From JAEUPI01 sp036520715 (GTDB lineage: Bacteria > Pseudomonadota > Gammaproteobacteria > Burkholderiales > Burkholderiaceae_C), in NCBI GenBank assembly GCA_036520715.1, contig DATDJF010000362.1:1-16587 (forward strand): a stretch of DNA of 16,587 nucleotides, read 5' to 3'. Shown piece by piece: positions 8,660-16,587 of the stretch. The first letter of the stretch is position 1; each line of letters begins with the position of its first letter. The translations under genes were made by a program, and so were the position numbers. The notes below the pieces were generated by a model that was given only the letters and a program-made list of their open reading frames with translations, was not told where the DNA came from and did not search any database.

Positions 8660-9655
8660 TCATTTGATCGCGTTGATCTTGTCGTAGATGCCGTCGGCGC
8701 CGATCTCCTTGGCGTAGGCCGCCATCACCGGGTCGGCCAGCTTCTTCATCGCATCGCGGTCGACGAACGGCACGCGCTTCAGCTTGTTGCCCTTTTCCAG
8801 CGCCACCAGCTTGGCCTCGTCTTCGGAGCTCTCGATCTGGCGGCCGTAGGCGCCGGCTTCCTTGCCGGCCTTGACGATGGCGTCCTGCAGGTCCTTGGGC
8901 AGCTTGGCGAAGGTCTTGGTCGAAAAGCAGATCGGCCGGATGGTGATCGCGTGCTGCGTCATCGACAGGTGCGGCGCCACTTCGTAGAACTTCATCGCCT
9001 CGACGCCGGCGGCTTCGTTCTCGCCGGCCGCGATGACGTTGTTCTGGATCGCGTTGTAGACCTCGTTGTAGGCGATCACGGTCGGGCTCATGCCGATCGC
9101 GCTGAAGGTCTTGCTCCAGATCGGCGCGCCCTGCACGCGCACCTTCAGGCCCTTCATCTCGGCCAGGTTCTTGACCGGCTTGTTGACGAAGATGTTGCGC
9201 GTGCCGCCGCCGGCGTAGCCGATCAGCATGACCTCGGCGTTCTTGTTCACCTCGTCGGCCACCGGCTTGAGCAGGTCGGCGTCGAGCACCTTGTTCCAGT
9301 GGTCGAGGTCGCGGAACAGGAACGGCGCGTCGATGAACGGCGCCGCCTTCGAGAACGTGGACATGTGCGCCGGCGACACGATGCCATAGTCGACCGCCTT
9401 GCCCTGCGCCATGTACTCGAAGTACTGCTTTTCCAGGCCGAGCTCGCTGTTGCGGTGCAGGACGAAGGTGATCGGCTTGCCGTAGTACTTCTTGACCAGC
9501 TCCTCGAAGCGCAGCAGCGCGCGGTTGAACGCGTGGTCGTCGTTGAACTGCACCGCGCCGTGCAGCGTAATCGCCTGCGCGTGGGCGGTGTGAACGAACG
9601 GGGCCGAGACGACCGGGGCGGCCGCCAGCGACTGCAGAAGGGTTCGGCGCTTCAT
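8660..9655 (-). CDS. dctP: TRAP transporter periplasmic substrate-binding protein (DctP)
   Basis: The 331-residue precursor has a signal peptide (1-26, ending TAHA) with a twin-arginine-like KRRTLLQ at its start. The mature part has the DctP fold: LKVRVQG (170-176) with the conserved substrate-anchoring Arg173, GGGTRNIF (149-156), and NEVYNAIQNNVIAAGENEA (197-215), matching the family's EvYxALqxGvvdgxEn region. I chose the ATG at 9655 because AGGAGA (9667-9662) sits 6 nt upstream. A longer frame begins at 9715 but adds a Cys/Arg-rich leader unlike a signal peptide. It is the first gene of the minus-strand operon dctP-dctQ-dctM-esterase-dehydrogenase. Substrate is probably a carboxylate, judging from the conserved Arg. 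Confidence 0.93.
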   Translation of the reverse strand: MKRRTLLQSLAAAPVVSAPFVHTAHAQAITLHGAVQFNDDHAFNRALLRFEELVKKYYGKPITFVLHRNSELGLEKQYFEYMAQGKAVDYGIVSPAHMSTFSKAAPFIDAPFLFRDLDHWNKVLDADLLKPVADEVNKNAEVMLIGYAGGGTRNIFVNKPVKNLAEMKGLKVRVQGAPIWSKTFSAIGMSPTVIAYNEVYNAIQNNVIAAGENEAAGVEAMKFYEVAPHLSMTQHAITIRPICFSTKTFAKLPKDLQDAIVKAGKEAGAYGRQIESSEDEAKLVALEKGNKLKRVPFVDRDAMKKLADPVMAAYAKEIGADGIYDKINAIK

Positions 9656-9759
9656 GGCTTGTCTCCTGTTGTGCGTGAGCCGGCCTGCGCATGCCGCACA
9701 GCCGGTCTGGAGCACACGATAGTCGGAGGCGACCGCAATCCAGCCAGGGACTCACCCGA

Positions 9760-9774
9760 GGTTGTCTGACAACC
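9760..9774. promoter_or_regulatory. GntR-type operator-like palindrome upstream of dctP
   Basis: GGTTGTC-T-GACAACC is a perfect 7+7 bp dyad about 105 nt upstream of the dctP ATG. Its core TTGTCTGACAA fits the TnGT-N3-ACnA pattern bound by FadR-subgroup GntR regulators. It lies beyond the stop of the PACE gene, so it most likely controls the dctPQM operon. The regulator is probably not the MatR-like protein of this window, whose presumed operator looks different. Confidence 0.5.
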
Positions 9775-9797
9775 CGGGTCGCAGCGGCGGGCCGGAA

Positions 9798-10241
9798 TCA
9801 GGCCGATGCAACCGGGCGCAGCCGGTCGAACACCAGATGAAAGGCGTAGGCGTAGGCCGCATAGGCCAGCGTGAGACCCAGGTCGGCCAGCAGAGCCTGG
9901 CCCCAGGTGAGCGGCGTCAGCGCGACGATCACGGGGCAGCTGACCACGACGGCGCTGCCTTCGAGCAGCACGGCGTGCAGCCAGCGCAGCCGGTGCGGCC
10001 GCTGGCTCGCCGCGCGGCCGGCGAGGCGGCGCTCGATGTGGTCGAAGAGCGTGTTGAAGAGCATCGCCCAGGCCATCACGACCACCGACACGGCGCCCAC
10101 CATGGCAAACGAGTCGCCGACGCCGGCACCGGTCACCGCGGCGTAGAGCGGTGCCACCAGCGCCAGGCCGGGGCCCTCGAACCACAGTGTCTGGATCACA
10201 CGCTCGCGCGGGGTGCGCAGGCCCACGCCCGTGGCGCTCAC
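9798..10241 (-). CDS. PACE-family proton-coupled efflux protein (AceI-like)
   Basis: A 147-residue inner-membrane protein with two tandem bacterial-transmembrane-pair units and four helices (about 19-37, 46-66, 87-108 and 116-137). Unit 1 has RVIQTLWFEGPGL (14-26), with Glu22 at the place of the essential Glu15 of Acinetobacter AceI, and FNTLFDHIE (62-70). Unit 2 has LRWLHAVLLEGSAVV (85-99) and AYAFHLVFDRLRP. PACE proteins export chlorhexidine and some other biocides, and short-chain diamines (putrescine, cadaverine) are reported as their physiological substrates. I start it at the GTG at 10241, which overlaps the decarboxylase stop as GTGA and gives the usual family length. A longer frame from 10298 would overlap the decarboxylase by 61 nt. 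The coupling suggests it exports the decarboxylase product. Confidence 0.88.
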   Translation of the reverse strand: MSATGVGLRTPRERVIQTLWFEGPGLALVAPLYAAVTGAGVGDSFAMVGAVSVVVMAWAMLFNTLFDHIERRLAGRAASQRPHRLRWLHAVLLEGSAVVVSCPVIVALTPLTWGQALLADLGLTLAYAAYAYAFHLVFDRLRPVASA

Positions 10242-10768
10242 CAGGGCTCGCTGGCGTAGACGGCGATCACCAGCGCACACACCGGCTCCTTCGCGCAATG
10301 GGCGTCGGCGATTTCGGTGTGCACGTCGCCGAGCTCGATGCCGCGGTTGCGCTGCATGGTGTGCAACGTGGCGCGCAGGTCGTGCTCGAGGCGCTCGCGG
10401 TCGTGGTCGTGCAGCTCGACGAACAGCCCCTGGCCGCCCTGGCCATCACGCACCCAGCCGATGCCGGCGTGCACGGCATGACCGGGCCGGTCTTCGCGCG
10501 CCTGCGACAGCACACAATAGAGGCGCTGGCCCCAGGCCTGCGCGGGTGTCTGCCAGCGCCGGCGCTCGATCACGCTGCCGGGCGGGATCACCGACGACAG
10601 GCAGATCAGGTTGTAGTTGGCCACGCCGGCATCGAGCAGCGCGGTGTCGAAGGCGGCCAGCAGCGTGGGCCCACGGCCGCGGCCGCACGCCAACGTGATG
10701 GCGCCGAACGGTGGCGGATGCGGATCGGCGCGTTGGGCCTGGGCAAAGGAGGGCAGATCGTGCTTCAT
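10238..10768 (-). CDS. Pyruvoyl-dependent arginine decarboxylase (PvlArgDC family)
   Basis: A 176-residue protein. Family members cleave themselves between two serines, turning the second into the pyruvoyl cofactor, and decarboxylate arginine to agmatine. The cleavage site is visible as LSSVIPPGS, with predicted scission between Ser58 and Ser59. Around it are GRGRGPTLLAAFDTALLDAGVANYNL (about 29-54), GIGWV (102-106), GLFVELHDH (114-122) with the probable catalytic Glu118, and a closing VCALVIAVYA. The start is the ATG at 10768; the Shine-Dalgarno match is poor. It lies 42 nt after a secreted-protein gene and overlaps the exporter gene by 4 nt. PvlArgDC homologues can differ in substrate (ornithine or aspartate have been reported in relatives), so arginine is likely but not shown. 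Confidence 0.9.
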   Translation of the reverse strand: MKHDLPSFAQAQRADPHPPPFGAITLACGRGRGPTLLAAFDTALLDAGVANYNLICLSSVIPPGSVIERRRWQTPAQAWGQRLYCVLSQAREDRPGHAVHAGIGWVRDGQGGQGLFVELHDHDRERLEHDLRATLHTMQRNRGIELGDVHTEIADAHCAKEPVCALVIAVYASEPW

Positions 10769-10810
10769 GGGGTTGGCGTCTCGTGGGGCTGAATGTCGGC
10801 CGATGCGTGG

Positions 10811-11404
10811 TCAGTGCGCGAAGCACACGTCGTCCAGCCGCAGCTCGGCCGCGCCGATCGTGAAGCTGCGGATGCCGTCGCGGCTGCTGAGCTTCAGCTC
10901 GCCGCTGATCCAGCCGTTCTCGCCGTTGGAATTGGGCTGCCGCACTTCGAAGCGCGCCGGGTGCGCGCCGCTGCCGACCAAGCGGCCATCGAGCTTGTGC
11001 AACGAACCCTGCCACTCGTGGCGCACGCCATTGACCTCCACCATCGCCGCACGCGCCCCGTCGGCGCCGGGTTGGTGCGAATACTTCAGCGTGATGGTGT
11101 CCACCGCTTGTTTGGGCAGCACCTGCACGGCGACGTTCTTGCCGTACATCTCGGGCGCCGCGGCGCCGGCGATGTGCTGATCCTTGACGACGAAGAAGCG
11201 GTTGCCGGGCGACACCTCCGCGCCGTCCAGCCGCAGCGGCCGCACGCGGACCTCGCCGATGCCGATCGGCACGGTGGCGTTGACCGCATATACGGTCTCG
11301 GGCACCTGGTCGCGAAAGTCGTAGCACGGCGCGTCGGCCCGCACGGGCGACGTGGCGAGTGCCGCGGCCGTGGCGGCAGCGCAGAAAACAACGGGCTTGA
11401 ACAT
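10811..11404 (-). CDS. Secreted protein of unknown function, first gene of the decarboxylase-exporter operon
   Basis: I do not recognise a family. The 197-residue protein has a clear signal peptide (about 1-23 or 25: MFKPVVFCAA..., ending VRADA). The mature part of about 172 residues looks like an all-beta domain, with many short alternating strands and few helices. It has two cysteines, Cys27 near the new N-terminus and Cys194 four residues from the C-terminus, which could close the fold with a disulfide. There is no transmembrane anchor or lipobox, so it is probably soluble in the periplasm or exported. GGAG lies about 10 nt before the ATG. Gap to the decarboxylase gene is 42 nt on the same strand, so they are probably co-transcribed. 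The role is unknown; a solute-binding or envelope-sensing partner is possible. Confidence 0.8.
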   Translation of the reverse strand: MFKPVVFCAAATAAALATSPVRADAPCYDFRDQVPETVYAVNATVPIGIGEVRVRPLRLDGAEVSPGNRFFVVKDQHIAGAAAPEMYGKNVAVQVLPKQAVDTITLKYSHQPGADGARAAMVEVNGVRHEWQGSLHKLDGRLVGSGAHPARFEVRQPNSNGENGWISGELKLSSRDGIRSFTIGAAELRLDDVCFAH

Positions 11405-11453
11405 GATGGGCTTGCTCCGGGGTTCGGCAGCGGGATGCTCCCGATACCTGTAG

Positions 11454-11482
11454 GAACGAGGCCCTCGGTGCAGACCCGGACA
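11454..11482 (-). promoter_or_regulatory. Candidate ECF-type promoter for the secreted protein-PvlArgDC-PACE operon
   Basis: On the minus strand TGTCCGG (11482-11476) is followed after 17 nt by CGTTC (11458-11454). TGTC- and CGT-type boxes at about this distance are used by several ECF sigma groups. Transcription would start near 11447, about 43 nt before the ATG at 11404. A CGGGA-TGC-TCCCG dyad (11431-11443) lies in the leader. No good sigma-70 boxes are seen. The match is by eye and the sigma group's own consensus is not known to me. Confidence 0.3.
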
Positions 11483-11491
11483 AAGCTGCCG

Positions 11492-11508
11492 GCGACCCCC
11501 TAGGTCGC
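11492..11508 (-). terminator. Weak hairpin after the kinase gene
   Basis: GCGACC-CCCTA-GGTCGC forms a 6-bp stem 14 nt beyond the kinase stop codon. No T-run follows on the minus strand, so it is at best a weak or factor-assisted terminator. It could separate the sigma/kinase operon from the next gene's own promoter. Confidence 0.25.
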
Positions 11509-11522
11509 TTGGATCGGGACGC

Positions 11523-14468
<2,946 letters not shown>

Positions 14469-14475
14469 CGTGCGG

Positions 14476-14480
14476 CCTTC
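14476..14480 (-). promoter_or_regulatory. Ribosome binding site deciding the kinase start
   Basis: GAAGG on the minus strand lies 7 nt upstream of the GTG at 14468. It falls inside the extension that the alternative TTG start at 14486 would translate, and that TTG has no comparable site. This favours GTG. Confidence 0.5.
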
Positions 14481-14493
14481 AGTCAAGGCACGT

Positions 14494-15039
14494 TCAGCGC
14501 AACGCCTCGGCCAGGAACAGCCGGGCCTGCTCCCAGTCGCGCCGCACGGTGCGGTCGGTCACGCCGAGCGCGGCGGCGATCTCCAGGTCGTTCAAGCCTC
14601 CGAAGTAGCGCATCTCCACCACCTTGGCCATGCGCTCGTCCAACTTCGCCATCTCGTCCAATGCCTCGTGCACGCGCAGGATGTGCTCCTCTTCGGCGGG
14701 CAACCCGGCCTGCTCGGCCACGTCGCCCGTCAGCGTCAGATGCGGAGCGTCACCGCCGTGGCGATCGGTTCGGCGTTGCCGCACCATGTCCACGATGATC
14801 GAGCGCATCACCTTGCCGGCATAAACGAGGAATCGTGGTCGATCCGGAAACAACAATCCGGACGACTTGCTCAACTTGAGGTACGACTCGTGCACCAGCG
14901 CGGTGGTGTCGAGTACGGCATTGCGCCCGCCGTCGCGCAGGCGGGCCCGCGCGAGTAGACGCAACTCGCGGTAGGCGAGCGCGAACAGTTCGTCGACCGA
15001 GCCGTCTTCGCCTGGCGTCGGGGGTGTGTCGGCGCTCAT
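14494..15039 (-). CDS. ECF sigma factor of the kinase-linked group (TIGR02999 / ECF43-like)
   Basis: A 181-residue sigma factor with region 2 at about 15-92 (ELFALAYRELRLLARARL, TTALVHESYLKL, RFLVYAGKVMRSIIVDMVRQRR) and region 4 at about 120-180 (HEALDEMAKLDERMAKVVEMRYFGG, then helix-turn-helix LNDLEIAAALGVTDRTVRRDWEQAR). It directs RNA polymerase to a small set of promoters. It has no anti-sigma neighbour; a Ser/Thr kinase follows instead, 25 nt (to the GTG) or 7 nt (to the TTG) downstream. In studied ECF43 members (EcfP of Vibrio, EcfK of Xanthomonas) activity depends on the kinase, in EcfP through phosphorylation of a threonine in region 2. Thr45/Thr46 and Ser58-60 lie in or near region 2 here, but I cannot align the site reliably. 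The ATG at 15039 gives the usual family N-terminus; the open frame continues upstream to 15555 without sigma-like sequence. Confidence 0.92.
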   Translation of the reverse strand: MSADTPPTPGEDGSVDELFALAYRELRLLARARLRDGGRNAVLDTTALVHESYLKLSKSSGLLFPDRPRFLVYAGKVMRSIIVDMVRQRRTDRHGGDAPHLTLTGDVAEQAGLPAEEEHILRVHEALDEMAKLDERMAKVVEMRYFGGLNDLEIAAALGVTDRTVRRDWEQARLFLAEALR

Positions 15040-15228
15040 GCGGCATTGTGGCCAGCAGGCCCGCGGGTCGCCATCCCCAAGGGGCCGATCGACCCGCCCG
15101 GTCCGGCTTGTGCGAGCGCGCGTCGTTTCTGCAGAGGTGTCGAAGGTGAATGCCGCCACCGCTGGAGAACCCGACTCACGGACGTTGATCGTCGGTGACC
15201 GTTTTTCAGTCAGCGGCATGCCCGGATG

Positions 15229-15242
15229 TGTCTGACAGTCAG
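15229..15242. promoter_or_regulatory. TGTCTGACA dyad, same core as upstream of dctP
   Basis: TGTC-T-GACA (15229-15237) is a perfect 9-bp dyad sharing the core of the dctP-upstream site at 9762-9772. It overlaps a second dyad, CTGAC-A-GTCAG (15232-15242). It is about 180 nt upstream of the ABC binding-protein gene. It fits the FadR-subgroup GntR operator pattern in the core only. Confidence 0.35.
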
Positions 15243-15276
15243 GCACCATGCGTGTCGCGCTGGCCCGTTGCATTGC

Positions 15277-15289
15277 GCACCAGTGGTGC
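15277..15289. promoter_or_regulatory. GCACCA-G-TGGTGC palindrome upstream of the ABC binding-protein gene
   Basis: A perfect 6+6 bp dyad about 127 nt before the ATG at 15416. It is operator-like in size and place; no regulator can be named. Confidence 0.3.
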
Positions 15290-15415
15290 AGCGCCCGCTG
15301 ACCTCGGTGTTTGCCCGCATGCGCCCGCTTTCGGCATGCGCATTGCGTGATCCTGGGGCCGCGCGGCCCGACGGCCTCGCCCAAGCTGGTTTCAACACGC
15401 CCACAGGAGACACGC

Positions 15416-16587
15416 ATGCCCAGAACCCCACAGTCGCGCACGCGCCGCGCCGCGCTGACGGCCGCCGCCGCTTCCGGCGCGCTGTGCGCCGCCACCGCGC
15501 TCACCCTGCCGCTCGCGGCCCTGGCCCAGGGCAAGGAAATCAAGATCGCGCACATCTACAGCAAGACCGGCCCGCTCGAGGCCTACGGCAAGCAGACCGC
15601 CACCGGCTTCATGATGGGCCTGGACTACGCCACCGGCGGCACGATGACGGTGGCCGGCAAGAAGCTGGTGGTGATCGAGAAAGACGACCAGGGCAAGCCC
15701 GACCTCGGCAAGAACCTGCTCGCGCAGGCCTACGGCGACGACAAGGCCGACCTGGCGGTGGGCCCCACGTCGTCGGGCGTGGCGCTGGCGATGCTGCCGG
15801 TGGCCGAAGAGAACAAGAAGATCCTGCTGGTCGAGCCGGCGGTGGCCGACTCGATCACCGGCGACAAGTGGAACAAGTACATCTTCCGCACCGGCCGCAA
15901 CTCCAGCCAGGACGCCATCTCCAACGCGGTGGCCCTGGACAAGACCGGCGTCAGCATCGCCACCCTGGCGCAGGACTACGCGTTCGGCCGTGACGGCGTG
16001 AAGGCGTTCAAGGAGGCGATCAAGACCGCCAAGATCGTGCACGAGGAGTACCTGCCGACCACCACCACCGACTTCACCGCCGGCGCGCAGCGACTGATCG
16101 ACGCGCTGAAAGACAAGCCGGGCCGCAAGGTGATCTGGGTCATCTGGGCCGGCGCCGGCAACCCGTTCAAGATCGCCGACCTCGACCTGAAGCGCTACAA
16201 CATCGAGATCGCCACCGGCGGCAACATCCTGCCGGCGATGACCGCGTACAAGCAGTTTCCAGGCATGGAGGGCGCGACCTACTACTACTTCGCGATTCCG
16301 AAGAATCCGGTCAACGAGTGGCTGGTGGCCAACCACTACAAGCAATTCAAGTCGCCGCCGGACTTCTTCACCGCCGGCGGCATGAGCGCGGCGATCGCGG
16401 TGGTCGAAGCGCTGAAGAAGACGCAAGGGCAGACCGACACCAACAAGCTGATCGCGGCGATGGAGGGCATGAGCTTCGAAACGCCCAAGGGCAAGATGAC
16501 CTTCCGCAAGGAAGACCACCAGGCGATGCAGTCGATGTTCCACTTCAAGATCAAGGTGGACCCGGCGTTCGCGTGGGGCGTGCCCGA
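15416..16587 (+). CDS. ABC transporter periplasmic binding protein, branched-chain amino acid/HAAT type (right end cut)
   Basis: The frame is open from the ATG at 15416 to the window edge, giving 390 residues; family members are about 390-420, so only a few residues are missing. AGGAGA (15405-15410) lies 5 nt before the ATG. A signal peptide (about 1-37, ending PLAALA) has RTRRAAL near its start, which could be twin-arginine-like. The mature protein has the two-lobed LivJ/LivK-type (Peripla_BP_6) pattern: IKIAHIYSKTGPLEAYGKQT (start 42), DDQGKPDLGKNLLAQ, VGPTSSGVALAMLPVAEE, YIFRTGRNSSQDA, TLAQDYAFGRDGVKAFKEAI and a late TAGGMSAAIAVVEALKKT. Such proteins deliver amino acids, amides or aromatic acids to a two-permease, two-ATPase ABC system. 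The permease genes would lie beyond the right edge. The ligand cannot be told. Confidence 0.92.
   Translation, partial: MPRTPQSRTRRAALTAAAASGALCAATALTLPLAALAQGKEIKIAHIYSKTGPLEAYGKQTATGFMMGLDYATGGTMTVAGKKLVVIEKDDQGKPDLGKNLLAQAYGDDKADLAVGPTSSGVALAMLPVAEENKKILLVEPAVADSITGDKWNKYIFRTGRNSSQDAISNAVALDKTGVSIATLAQDYAFGRDGVKAFKEAIKTAKIVHEEYLPTTTTDFTAGAQRLIDALKDKPGRKVIWVIWAGAGNPFKIADLDLKRYNIEIATGGNILPAMTAYKQFPGMEGATYYYFAIPKNPVNEWLVANHYKQFKSPPDFFTAGGMSAAIAVVEALKKTQGQTDTNKLIAAMEGMSFETPKGKMTFRKEDHQAMQSMFHFKIKVDPAFAWGVP

Larger units (their letters stand above)
15040..15415. other. Gene-free divergent control region
   Basis: These 376 nt separate the divergent sigma-factor gene and ABC binding-protein gene. 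Short frames here have no family resemblance and poor codon character. The right half holds several dyads: TGTCTGACA overlapping CTGACAGTCAG (15229-15242), GCACCA-G-TGGTGC (15277-15289), and two GCATGCGC repeats (15317-15324, 15334-15341). I cannot place convincing -35/-10 boxes for either gene. Confidence 0.6.

Noticed and set aside
15261..15276. TGGCCCG...TTGC resembling a sigma-54 promoter upstream of the ABC binding-protein gene
   Set aside because: The GG and GC are 11 nt apart instead of 10, and sigma-54 promoters rarely tolerate this.
15317..15341. Two GCATGCGC repeats read as a possible operator pair
   Set aside because: The core is a common palindrome in GC-rich DNA and a further GCATGC occurs at 15216, so the pair alone is not convincing.
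15040..15555. Upstream extension of the sigma factor frame, and small frames within the intergenic region
   Set aside because: The extension overlaps the divergent binding-protein gene, carries no sigma-like sequence, and the short frames have no family resemblance.

Overview
The window is very GC-rich, with densely packed genes and strong G/C third-position bias. It carries families typical of Betaproteobacteria: TRAP and HAAT/Liv transporters, tannase-family esterases, MatR/malonyl-CoA decarboxylase and a PACE exporter. I infer a free-living member of Burkholderiales (Rubrivivax/Leptothrix/Ideonella-like). That is inference from gene content and style, not from a marker gene. I see no rRNA, tRNA, CRISPR array, insertion sequence or integrase.

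Layout. (1) 1-1497, minus strand: a MatR-like GntR repressor overlaps the start of a malonyl-CoA decarboxylase gene that runs off the left edge. Their shared promoter has a palindrome inside its spacer. (2) 1574-4067, plus strand: a PAS-AAA+-Fis sigma-54 activator, then a secreted Sel1-repeat/lytic transglycosylase. (3) 9774-4083, minus strand: a likely catabolic operon, dctP - hairpin-rich gap - dctQ - dctM - tannase-family esterase - beta-hydroxyacid dehydrogenase, with a GntR-type operator-like palindrome upstream. (4) 11404-9798, minus strand: a small secreted protein of unknown function, a pyruvoyl-dependent arginine decarboxylase and a PACE-family exporter. The last two overlap by 4 nt (GTGA). 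(5) 15039-11523, minus strand: an ECF sigma factor of the kinase-linked type (TIGR02999/ECF43-like) followed by a membrane-anchored Ser/Thr kinase with a long helical-repeat C-terminus. (6) 15040-15415: a 376-nt gene-free control region. (7) 15416 to the right edge, plus strand: a periplasmic branched-chain-amino-acid-type ABC binding protein.

The most interesting unit is (4), perhaps together with (5). A self-processing arginine decarboxylase is translationally coupled to a member of the exporter family whose physiological substrates are short-chain diamines. This looks like a make-and-export module for agmatine or a related amine, analogous in logic to chlamydial AaxB/AaxC but with a different transporter. 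It sits just downstream of the sigma/kinase pair, and the promoter region in front of it contains a TGTC-N-CGTT-like ECF-type arrangement, so the kinase-controlled sigma factor may drive it. The link to the sigma factor is inference.
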